Of a DNA stretch of 8,361 bases, positions 1 through 6,253 are shown one piece after another; position 1 is the first letter of the stretch; every line of letters begins with the position of its first letter. Source of the stretch: Bacteroidota bacterium (GTDB lineage: Bacteria > Bacteroidota > Bacteroidia > NS11-12g > UBA955). The stretch is taken from the NCBI GenBank assembly GCA_027488495.1, contig JAIYBO010000144.1, forward strand, positions 1 through 8,361. Direction: 5' to 3'. A model generated the notes under the pieces. It ran no database searches, was not told the DNA's origin, and saw nothing but the letters and a program-made list of their open reading frames with translations. The position numbers were made by a program, and so were the translations under genes.

Positions 1-1
1 C

Positions 2-274
2 TTGAGCGAGGAAGCATTTACCTTTGAAATATCATCGCCCGGTGCCGAAAGACCCCTGGTGAATCGCAAACAGTACACAAAACACGTTGGCCGTTCGTTC
101 GAATTCACACTTCCCGATAAAGTTATTACCGGTAAATTGATCGAAATCCAAGAAAATGACACCTTCATCATCGAAGAAATTGTGAAAGAAAAAGGCAAAA
201 AAGCCATCGAAGTACTTCACGAAATTCCCTTCGAAAACATTCAATCTGCAACCATCATAATCAGTTTCAAATAA
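2..274 (+). CDS. rimP: Ribosome maturation factor RimP, C-terminal part (5' end cut by window)
   Basis: RimP is a cytoplasmic factor needed for maturation of the 30S ribosomal subunit. The frame is open from the window edge, so the TTG at base 2 is just an internal codon; about 90 residues are visible of a protein usually near 150-160. The visible part opens with the family signature FEISSPGAERPL (the usual form is close to VSSPGxDRPL), which ends the N-terminal alpha/beta domain. The C-terminal SH3-like domain follows, including VITGKLIEIQEN and a beta-rich tail. The stop codon (272-274) is one base from the nusA start, so the two are probably co-transcribed and translationally coupled. The rimP-nusA-infB order is conserved across bacteria and supports the assignment. 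Only the missing N-terminus limits certainty. Confidence 0.93.
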   Translation: MSEEAFTFEISSPGAERPLVNRKQYTKHVGRSFEFTLPDKVITGKLIEIQENDTFIIEEIVKEKGKKAIEVLHEIPFENIQSATIIISFK

Positions 275-275
275 T

Positions 276-1538
276 ATGAAAATCAAGGCAAAAGATCTGG
301 GTATCAACCTTGTGGAGAGCTTCTCCGAGTTTAAGGAGTTCAAAAACATTGACCGCGCCACAATGATGCGCGTTTTGGAAGACGTTTTTCGTAACATTCT
401 GAAAAAGAAATATGGCAATGATGCCAATTTCGACATCATCATCAACACCGAAACAGGAGATATCGAAATGTATCACCTACGCCTCATCGTGGAAGAAGGT
501 GAAGTGGAAGATCCCAACCTGCACATCGCACTGGCCGAAGCCCAAACCTTGGAGCCCGACTATGCAGTGGGTGAAGATTGTATCCAACAGGTATTCCTCG
601 ACGATTTCGGTAGACGCAGCATCCTCAACGCACGCCAAGCCCTGATGAGCAGAATCATCGAGTTGGAGAAAGACGAGCTGTTCAAAAAATACAAAGACAA
701 ACGCGGTGAAATTATCGCCGGCGAAGTATACAACGTGTGGAAGCGTGAAATCATGGTTCTTGACGATGAAGGCAATGAATTGTCGCTCCCCAAAGACCAC
801 ATGATCCCCCGCGACATGTACAAAAAAGGAGATACCTTGCGCGCCGTGATCCACGAAGTGGAAATGGACAAAGGCTCACCAAAAATTGTATTGTCTCGTA
901 CATCACCAGAATTCCTCGAGCGCTTGTTTGAATTGGAAGTGCCAGAAATTCTCGATGGTTTAATCACCATCAAAAAAGTGGTTCGCGAACCCGGCGAACG
1001 CGCCAAAGTAGCCGTTGAAAGCTACGATGATCGCATCGATCCAGTGGGCGCTTGTGTAGGCGTAAAAGGTGCTCGTATCCACGGTATCGTGCGTGAATTG
1101 CGCAACGAAAACATCGACGTGATCAACTTCACCACCAACACCAATCTTTACATCCAACGTTCATTGCAACCCGCAGCGATTTCGCGTATCGAACTCAACG
1201 ACGATAAGAAAACCGCCGATGTGTTCTTGGATGCAGATCAAGTGTCTTTGGCCATTGGTAAAGGCGGCCACAACATCAAACTAGCTGGAAAATTAACCGG
1301 ATACCAAATCGAAGTATATCGCATGGCCACCACCGTGAACGATGAAGACGATGTGGATTTGGACGAATTCTTAGACGAAATCGATACTTGGATTATCGAA
1401 GAATTCAAGAAAATTGGTTTGGACTCTGCCAAATCTGTCATCAACACCCCTGTTGAAGATTTGATGCGCAGAACCGAACTTGAAGAAGAAACCATCATTG
1501 AAGTACAGAAAATTCTGAGAACAGAATTCGAAGACTAA
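276..1538 (+). CDS. nusA: Transcription termination/antitermination protein NusA
   Basis: NusA binds RNA polymerase and nascent RNA and modulates pausing, termination and rRNA antitermination. The 420-residue product shows the expected order. An N-terminal polymerase-binding domain covers about 1-130. An S1 RNA-binding domain covers about 143-206, starting near GEIIAGEVYNVWKREI. KH1 contains GACVGVKG (258-265, with the GxKG loop at 262-265), and KH2 contains AIGKGGHNIKLAG (from 326). An acidic helical tail of about 70 residues (NDEDDVDLDEFLDEID and onward) follows. It is shorter than the E. coli protein, which carries two acidic repeats, and fits the single-tail form seen in many bacteria. 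The ATG is one base after the rimP stop, and the start MKIKAKDLG has no competing upstream start. There is no Shine-Dalgarno sequence. The stop is followed by a hairpin region before infB. Confidence 0.97.
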   Translation: MKIKAKDLGINLVESFSEFKEFKNIDRATMMRVLEDVFRNILKKKYGNDANFDIIINTETGDIEMYHLRLIVEEGEVEDPNLHIALAEAQTLEPDYAVGEDCIQQVFLDDFGRRSILNARQALMSRIIELEKDELFKKYKDKRGEIIAGEVYNVWKREIMVLDDEGNELSLPKDHMIPRDMYKKGDTLRAVIHEVEMDKGSPKIVLSRTSPEFLERLFELEVPEILDGLITIKKVVREPGERAKVAVESYDDRIDPVGACVGVKGARIHGIVRELRNENIDVINFTTNTNLYIQRSLQPAAISRIELNDDKKTADVFLDADQVSLAIGKGGHNIKLAGKLTGYQIEVYRMATTVNDEDDVDLDEFLDEIDTWIIEEFKKIGLDSAKSVINTPVEDLMRRTELEEETIIEVQKILRTEFED

Positions 1539-1549
1539 TTTGATTCCCT

Positions 1550-1585
1550 CAAAGCCCCGTATACCCCCAAGGATTCGGGGCTTTG
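1550..1585 (+). terminator. Perfect 10-bp GC-rich hairpin between nusA and infB, no T-tract
   Basis: The left arm CAAAGCCCCG (1550-1559) and right arm CGGGGCTTTG (1576-1585) are exact reverse complements, separated by a 16-nt loop. The position, 12 bases after the nusA stop, is where a terminator or attenuator would sit. The right arm is followed by AATAAAAC rather than a run of T, and the opposite strand also lacks a T-run, so this is not a standard intrinsic terminator. It could cause partial attenuation, mark an RNA-processing site or protect the 3' end of the nusA message. A second, weaker hairpin (TTCCC/GGGAA, 1602-1606 and 1611-1615) follows. The pairing is certain; the function is inferred. 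Confidence 0.5.
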
Positions 1586-1627
1586 AATAAAACAATGTCA
1601 TTTCCCCTCCGGGAATTGGCGCAAACC

Positions 1628-1658
1628 TTGGGATTTATAGTCAATAGAACTAATTTTG
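1628..1658 (+). promoter_or_regulatory. Bacteroidota-type promoter directly in front of infB
   Basis: A TTG (1628-1630) is followed after 20 bases by TAATTTTG (1651-1658), an exact match to the Bacteroidota -7 consensus TAnnTTTG with a -33 TTG at about the accepted spacing. A start site a few bases beyond 1658 would fall almost on the infB ATG at 1668, giving a leaderless or very short-leader transcript. The same bases could instead simply be an A/T-rich translation leader for a transcript coming from rimP-nusA. The motif match is seen; promoter activity is inferred. Confidence 0.5.
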
Positions 1659-1667
1659 AAAGAAAAT

Positions 1668-4478
1668 ATGGCGGAATACCGTTTAGCGAAAGTAGCCACC
1701 GAATTGAATCGAAGCTTCCAAGTACTTGCCGATGTGCTCAATCAGCGAGGCTTCGATGTAATGCCCAAACCAACAACGAAAATCACCGAAGACATGTATC
1801 AAGCATTGCTTCGTGAATTTTCTGCAGACAAAGCTGCAAAAGACGAGGCCAAGTTGTTGAAGACCAGCAGAGATTCAAAACCCACTCCGCCCCCTGCAAC
1901 ACCTGCAGCAAAAACCCCTGCGCCTGTAGCAAAACCAGCAGCAGAACCAGAAATCGTTTCAACCCAAACAACTGAAGTTGAACCAGAAAAAATCATTACC
2001 CGGTCAGAAGAAGTACAAGGACCTAAAATCCTTGGAAAAATTGATATCGGTGGCAAAAAGCCAAAAACAGAAGAACCAAAGGAAATTCCTGCAGAGCCTG
2101 TTGAAGTGATCAAAGCAGCCGAGCCTGAAGTCATCGCCGCTTCCATCCCTGCGGTAGAATCACACAAGGAAACAGAAGCCACAGTTGCCAAACCAACAGC
2201 ACCCGTAGAAATACCCGCTGTTGTTGAAGCCAAAGCCCCTGAAGCAATTGCTCCTGCCCCCAAAGAAATCATAGAAGTTCCAGCCATTGCTGATACTACT
2301 GAATCCCATGAAGATGATGTAGAAAAAATTGATACCAAATTTGAAGTCCTTTCCGGACCCAAAGTATTGGGCAAAATCAATTTACCTACCATCGCACCTA
2401 CAGGAGTGAAATCCTTGGCCGGTGAAGCCCGCGACGATCTCCGTGAAAAACGCAAACGCAAACGCAAAGCCGCCGGCACCGAAAAAGTGGCCGTGCAAGA
2501 ACGCGTAAAACAAGACCAACGCGCCACCACACCAGGTGATGCAACCAAACCCGCACCAAAAGCTGAAATCACCAAAGAGGCCGTTCAGCAAAAAGTACGG
2601 AATACCATGGGCCAAATGGGCAATGCCGGAAAATCTCGCGGCATGAAACAAAAGATCAAAGCCCGTAACAAAGAAGTTCGTGCCAATGACCGCAGAGAAA
2701 CCAATCTCCGCAAAGAGAAAGAAAGCAAAATACTGAAAGTAACCGAATTCCTTACAGCCAACGAATTGGCAACCATGATGAATATCAGCGTTACCCAAGT
2801 TATTTCTACCTGCTTCATGCTCGGAATCGTTGTGTCTATCAACCAACGACTAGACGCTGAAACCATCCAGTTGGTATCAGACAATTTTGGTTTTGAAGTA
2901 GAATTCGTAGATGCAGAATCTCAAATTGAAGCCGCCGATAACGAAATGGACAACGAGGAAGATTTGTTGCCTCGCGCCCCAATCGTTACCGTAATGGGTC
3001 ACGTTGACCACGGTAAAACATCGCTCCTCGATTACATTCGTAAAGCAAACGTAATCGCTGGTGAAGCAGGGGGAATTACCCAGCACATCGGTGCCTACGA
3101 AGTTTCTTTGGCCGATGGCAAGAAAATCACATTCCTCGATACACCAGGTCACGAAGCATTTACTGCGATGCGTGCAAGGGGTGCCAAGGTAACTGATATG
3201 GCCATCATCGTGATTGCAGCAGACGATTCCGTGATGCCGCAAACCCGTGAAGCCATCGCGCACGCTCAAGCCGCCAACATCCCTATGGTGTTTGCGTTTA
3301 ACAAAATAGATAAAGAAGGCGCCAACTCAGACAGAATCAGAGAACAACTTTCAGCCATGAACATCCTTGTGGAAGATTGGGGTGGCAAATTCCAGTGTCA
3401 AGAAATATCAGCCAAAAAAGGTCTTAACGTAGACAAACTCCTCGAAAAAGTTCTCCTGGAAGCTGAAATGATGGACCTTAAAGCAAACCCGAACAGGAGA
3501 GCAAAAGGTACCGTGATTGAAGCCACCCAAGAAAAAGGACGTGGTATCGTTTGTAGCATGCTTGTGCAAACAGGAACACTTCGCGTGGGAGATCACGTAG
3601 TTGTTGGACCTTACTACGCCAAAGTTCGTGCTCTATACAACGAAAGAGGCGGAAAAATCGACAATGCACCACCAAGTACACCAGTAAAAATGCTCGGTTT
3701 CTCCGATGCCCCTACTGCCGGTGATGCTTATGTGGTATTTGCAGACGAAAGTGAAGCGAAAACATTGGCCAACAAACGTTTGCAATTGGTACGTGAACAA
3801 GGTATCAGAACCAAACGCCATATTACTTTGGACGAAATCGGCCGTCGTTTGGCTGTAGGTAACTTTAAGGAATTGAAGTTGATCGTGAAAGGTGATGTGG
3901 ATGGTTCAGTTGAAGCATTGGCCGATTCATTGATGAAGTTAACAACAGAAGAAATTGCTGTAACAGTCATCCACAGCGGTGTAGGTCAAATCACAGAAAG
4001 CGATGTATTGCTCGCCTCTGCATCTGATGCCATCATCGTGGGCTTCCAGGTTCGTCCTTCGGCAAAAGCCAAACAAATCGCAGAAAACGAGGAAATCGAT
4101 ATCCGTACCTATGCTGTAATCTATCAAGCCATCGACGAAATCAAACAAGCCATGGAAGGCATGTTGAGTCCTGATGTGGTAGAAAAAATCATCGGTAACG
4201 TAGAAATTCGCGAAGTATTCAAAATTTCTAAAGTGGGTACCATCGCCGGTTGTTATGTAACTTCAGGTGTGATCGAACGCAAAGCAAAATTGCGCGTGAT
4301 CAGAGACGGTGTTGTAATCCATACCGGAGAATTGAACTCACTCAAACGTTTCAAAGACGATGTGAAAGAAGTAACCAAAGGCTATGAATGTGGTTTGCAA
4401 GTGGAACGTTTCAACGATATCGAAGTAGGAGATTACCTCGAAATCTTTAAAACTGAAGAAGTAAAGCGAAAACTGTAA
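1668..4478 (+). CDS. infB: Translation initiation factor IF-2
   Basis: IF-2 is the cytoplasmic GTPase that delivers initiator fMet-tRNA to the 30S subunit and promotes 50S joining. The 936-residue product begins with an IF2N-type domain (MAEYRLAKVATELNR, about 1-55). A long low-complexity Ala/Pro/Glu/Lys linker (about 60-250) comes next, then a very basic stretch (KRKRKRK and after) and a second IF2N-like helical domain (about 355-415). The G domain has G1 GHVDHGKT (444-451), the switch region GGITQHIGAY, G3 DTPGH (491-495), G4 NKID (545-548) and G5 SAK (581-583). Domains II, III and the C-terminal fMet-tRNA-binding domain complete the protein, and none of the GTPase motifs is damaged. I place the start at ATG 1668 because MAEYRL matches the usual N-terminus; the in-frame TTG at 1656 lies inside the promoter motif and would add only four residues. 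Length is typical for Bacteroidota IF-2. Confidence 0.97.
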   Translation: MAEYRLAKVATELNRSFQVLADVLNQRGFDVMPKPTTKITEDMYQALLREFSADKAAKDEAKLLKTSRDSKPTPPPATPAAKTPAPVAKPAAEPEIVSTQTTEVEPEKIITRSEEVQGPKILGKIDIGGKKPKTEEPKEIPAEPVEVIKAAEPEVIAASIPAVESHKETEATVAKPTAPVEIPAVVEAKAPEAIAPAPKEIIEVPAIADTTESHEDDVEKIDTKFEVLSGPKVLGKINLPTIAPTGVKSLAGEARDDLREKRKRKRKAAGTEKVAVQERVKQDQRATTPGDATKPAPKAEITKEAVQQKVRNTMGQMGNAGKSRGMKQKIKARNKEVRANDRRETNLRKEKESKILKVTEFLTANELATMMNISVTQVISTCFMLGIVVSINQRLDAETIQLVSDNFGFEVEFVDAESQIEAADNEMDNEEDLLPRAPIVTVMGHVDHGKTSLLDYIRKANVIAGEAGGITQHIGAYEVSLADGKKITFLDTPGHEAFTAMRARGAKVTDMAIIVIAADDSVMPQTREAIAHAQAANIPMVFAFNKIDKEGANSDRIREQLSAMNILVEDWGGKFQCQEISAKKGLNVDKLLEKVLLEAEMMDLKANPNRRAKGTVIEATQEKGRGIVCSMLVQTGTLRVGDHVVVGPYYAKVRALYNERGGKIDNAPPSTPVKMLGFSDAPTAGDAYVVFADESEAKTLANKRLQLVREQGIRTKRHITLDEIGRRLAVGNFKELKLIVKGDVDGSVEALADSLMKLTTEEIAVTVIHSGVGQITESDVLLASASDAIIVGFQVRPSAKAKQIAENEEIDIRTYAVIYQAIDEIKQAMEGMLSPDVVEKIIGNVEIREVFKISKVGTIAGCYVTSGVIERKAKLRVIRDGVVIHTGELNSLKRFKDDVKEVTKGYECGLQVERFNDIEVGDYLEIFKTEEVKRKL
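2019..2378 (+). repeat. Duplicated GPK(I/V)LGKI segment in the IF-2 linker
   Basis: Within the otherwise low-complexity linker of IF-2, the octapeptide GPKILGKI (residues 118-125, bases 2019-2042) recurs as GPKVLGKI (residues 230-237, bases 2355-2378). Both copies are preceded by a similar segment (KIITR and KIDTK) and followed by D or N. The two copies are 112 residues apart. They look like short linear motifs conserved in a disordered linker. The duplication is visible directly; any binding function is inference. Confidence 0.7.
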
Positions 4479-4520
4479 TTTTTGGTACAGACTTTGCTTT
4501 ATACACAAAAAATAAACATC

Positions 4521-4931
4521 ATGAGAAAAACATTGACTCTTTTGGCCGCCGTTTTGGCTTTCGTTACCACCAGCTTCGCTCAAACTGAAGATGGTATCAA
4601 ATGGGAAAAGAAATCACACGACTTTGGTTCTATCAAAATGGGCCCCAAAGCCGATGTAACCTTCAGATTCACCAACACAACCAAAGCCCCCGTGGTGATC
4701 ACTTCAGCCAATCCTTCTTGCGGTTGCACCGCTTCTGAATACACCAAAACCCCCATCATGCCCGGTAAAACTGGCGAAGTTACCGCTAGCTACGGCACCG
4801 ATGGAAGACCTGGTTTCTTTCAAAAGTCTATCAAAGTGAACTTCGACAATGGCACTTCTACCGATCTAATCATCAGCGGTACAGTGAACACCGAAGCAGC
4901 TCCCGCAGGCAAAAATAATGAGTTGAAATAA
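4521..4931 (+). CDS. Exported DUF1573-family protein, single domain (first of three)
   Basis: The 136-residue product starts with a clear signal peptide (MRKTLTLLAAVLAFVTTSFA) with a predicted signal peptidase I cut after S-F-A at residue 20, leaving Gln-21 as the new N-terminus. No lipobox is present, so it is probably periplasmic or secreted rather than a lipoprotein. The mature part is one DUF1573 beta-sandwich (Ig-like) domain. It shows HDFGSIKMG, a VTFRFTNTTKAPVVI strand, the signature SCGCT (C67, C69), IMPGKTGEV, and GRPGFFQKSIKV near the end. The biochemical function of the family is not established. I chose ATG 4521 because the signal peptide begins there; a longer reading from TTG 4482 puts 13 irrelevant residues in front. 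The gene begins 42 bases after infB and may be co-transcribed with it. The leader is A-rich with no Shine-Dalgarno. Confidence 0.88.
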   Translation: MRKTLTLLAAVLAFVTTSFAQTEDGIKWEKKSHDFGSIKMGPKADVTFRFTNTTKAPVVITSANPSCGCTASEYTKTPIMPGKTGEVTASYGTDGRPGFFQKSIKVNFDNGTSTDLIISGTVNTEAAPAGKNNELK

Positions 4932-5377
4932 TGAGGTTGCTTGTCGTTTGCTCACTATTTATCGCTGGCCTTACAGCCCAAGTGGCCAACGCCCAAGTGA
5001 TTACTAGCCCCAACGCAGTAACCACTAAAAGCAGCAACGCCAGCATCAAATTTGAAAATACTTCCCACAGTTTTGGGAATATCATCGAAGGCCAAATCGC
5101 CCGCTATGATTTCAAATTTGTAAACACAGGCACCGAACCCCTCATCTTGTCTAATGTATCCGCCAGCTGCGGTTGTACCACCCCAAAATGGCCCAGAGAA
5201 GCCATCGCACCGGGTAAATCTGCTGTAATTACTGCAGAGTACAACAGCCAAGGCAGACCCGGAACCTTTACCAAATCCATATTCGTGAAAAGCAACGGTG
5301 GCGATGTTACCCTCACCATTTCAGGAAATGTGGTAAAAGAACCCGAACAACCCCGCTCACCCATTATCATTCGATAA
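4931..5377 (+). CDS. Exported DUF1573-family protein, single domain (second of three)
   Basis: The 148-residue product has a signal peptide (MRLLVVCSLFIAGLTAQVANA) with a predicted cut after A-N-A at residue 21, again in front of Gln. Cys-7 lies inside the hydrophobic core and is not a lipobox. The mature protein has a Ser/Asn/Thr-rich spacer of about 20 residues, then one DUF1573 domain: HSFGNIIEG, YDFKFVNTGTEPLIL, the signature SCGCTTP (C80, C82), IAPGKSAVI and GRPGTFTKSIFV. Its last residues are a Pro-rich tail. The start ATG shares its A with the stop of the preceding gene (TAATG), so the two are almost certainly translationally coupled. The gene ends four bases before a strong intrinsic terminator. 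The function is unknown; this is a diverged paralog of its neighbours rather than a recent duplicate. Confidence 0.88.
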   Translation: MRLLVVCSLFIAGLTAQVANAQVITSPNAVTTKSSNASIKFENTSHSFGNIIEGQIARYDFKFVNTGTEPLILSNVSASCGCTTPKWPREAIAPGKSAVITAEYNSQGRPGTFTKSIFVKSNGGDVTLTISGNVVKEPEQPRSPIIIR

Positions 5378-5380
5378 CAC

Positions 5381-5409
5381 AAAAGACTGGCCTCGCCAGT
5401 CTTTTTTTT
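5381..5409 (+). terminator. Strong intrinsic terminator after the second DUF1573 gene
   Basis: AAAAGACTGGC (5381-5391) pairs perfectly with GCCAGTCTTTT (5395-5405) around a 3-base loop, and a run of eight T (5402-5409) follows. This is a textbook Rho-independent terminator for plus-strand transcription and probably ends the infB/DUF1573 message. On the minus strand only four T follow the stem, so termination in that direction would be weaker. Confidence 0.92.
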
Positions 5410-5476
5410 GCCTCGGCACAACAAAACACCCAACCTTTACGTCTACCTTCCCACAAACCCATCTCAACCCATCGCC

Positions 5477-6247
5477 ATGAAATATATCCTTACTCTCCTA
5501 GCGATCATTGCCTCTACCATCAATACCACCCAAGCACAACAACCACTTACCAAACCCGTTGAAATCCTTGGTACCACCGTAGTAGAAGTGAATGCCAACT
5601 CTGGCGATATGGTTGAAGTCGTATTCCACCTCCGAAACAACTCACTCGACGATTTTTACATCGCCCAAATACAAACCGATTGCCACTGTATCAACGCAGT
5701 TCACCCCCAAATGGTGAAACACCTAACCCAAGACTCCGTAACCGTTGTCCTCAATACCAATAACATTCCCCCAGGCACATTCACCAAAAAAGCCTACCTA
5801 GAAACACCAGACGATAAAGTTGTTGAACTCATACTTCAAGGCAACCTAAAAGTCATCAAACCCATTACCAAGGCCGGACAAAAACCCATCATTTACAAGC
5901 CCGTTCATATTCGTCTACACAACAACCAAAGCAATTTACCACAGGTACAATGGCTAAAAACCGCCCACGATTTTGGTTACGTGAAAGCACCAGAACCCGC
6001 CAAAACCGAATTCAAATTGCTCAACCTCGGCCCAAACCCCATCGAAATCAAAAGCGTTGAACCAGGCTGCAGCTGTACCATTTCCGATTACACAAAAGGA
6101 GCCATCGGCGCCAATCAAACCGCATCTGTGACAGCCGCGTTTACCACCAAAGGCGCTTTTGGCTATTTCAAAAAATTCATCAAAGTAGAACTCACCGATG
6201 GTCGGGTTTACCAACTTTCCATTACCGGAAACGTAGAACCTGAATAA
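5477..6247 (+). CDS. Exported two-domain DUF1573-family protein with a degenerate first domain (third of three)
   Basis: The 256-residue product has a signal peptide (MKYILTLLAIIASTINTTQA) with a predicted cut after T-Q-A at residue 20, in front of Gln-Gln. Two DUF1573-like domains follow. The first (about 25-125) keeps the fold pattern (VEVVFHLRNNS, IPPGTFTKKAYL), but its signature reads DCHCIN (C69, H70, C71) instead of the usual CGCT. The second (about 155-254) is canonical: TAHDFGYVKA, FKLLNLGPNPIEI, GCSCT (C198, C200), IGANQTASV, GYFKKFIKVEL. I chose ATG 5477 because the signal peptide begins there; the in-frame TTG at 5408 lies in the T-tract of the preceding terminator. The 67 bases between terminator and ATG show no convincing promoter, so expression may depend on read-through or an unrecognised promoter. 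The coding strand is markedly richer in C than in nusA. The function is unknown. Confidence 0.85.
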   Translation: MKYILTLLAIIASTINTTQAQQPLTKPVEILGTTVVEVNANSGDMVEVVFHLRNNSLDDFYIAQIQTDCHCINAVHPQMVKHLTQDSVTVVLNTNNIPPGTFTKKAYLETPDDKVVELILQGNLKVIKPITKAGQKPIIYKPVHIRLHNNQSNLPQVQWLKTAHDFGYVKAPEPAKTEFKLLNLGPNPIEIKSVEPGCSCTISDYTKGAIGANQTASVTAAFTTKGAFGYFKKFIKVELTDGRVYQLSITGNVEPE

Positions 6248-6253
6248 GGTAAC

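Noticed and set aside
1656..1667. TTG start four codons upstream of the infB ATG
   Set aside because: It overlaps the TAATTTTG promoter element, and the family N-terminus fits MAEYRL from 1668.
1799..2575. Open 258-codon frame on the minus strand opposite the IF-2 linker
   Set aside because: Its Ala/Gly/Ser/Thr-rich translation is the antisense of a low-complexity Ala/Pro/Glu coding stretch, with no recognisable domain.
4482..4520. TTG-initiated N-terminal extension of the first DUF1573 protein
   Set aside because: It would place 13 polar residues before a complete signal peptide that starts with its own ATG at 4521.
4482..4520. Possible separate promoter in the infB to DUF1573 gap (TTTGG then TATACA)
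   Set aside because: The TAnnTTTG element is not matched (TAATTTTTG has one extra T and TATACACA matches only TA) and the spacing is wrong, so read-through from infB is simpler.
4931..4993. Cys-7 in the second DUF1573 signal peptide as a lipoprotein lipobox
   Set aside because: It lies too early, within the hydrophobic core, and a good A-N-A|Q signal peptidase I site follows.
5408..5476. TTG-initiated extension of the third DUF1573 protein
   Set aside because: It begins in the terminator T-tract; the signal peptide starts cleanly at ATG 5477.
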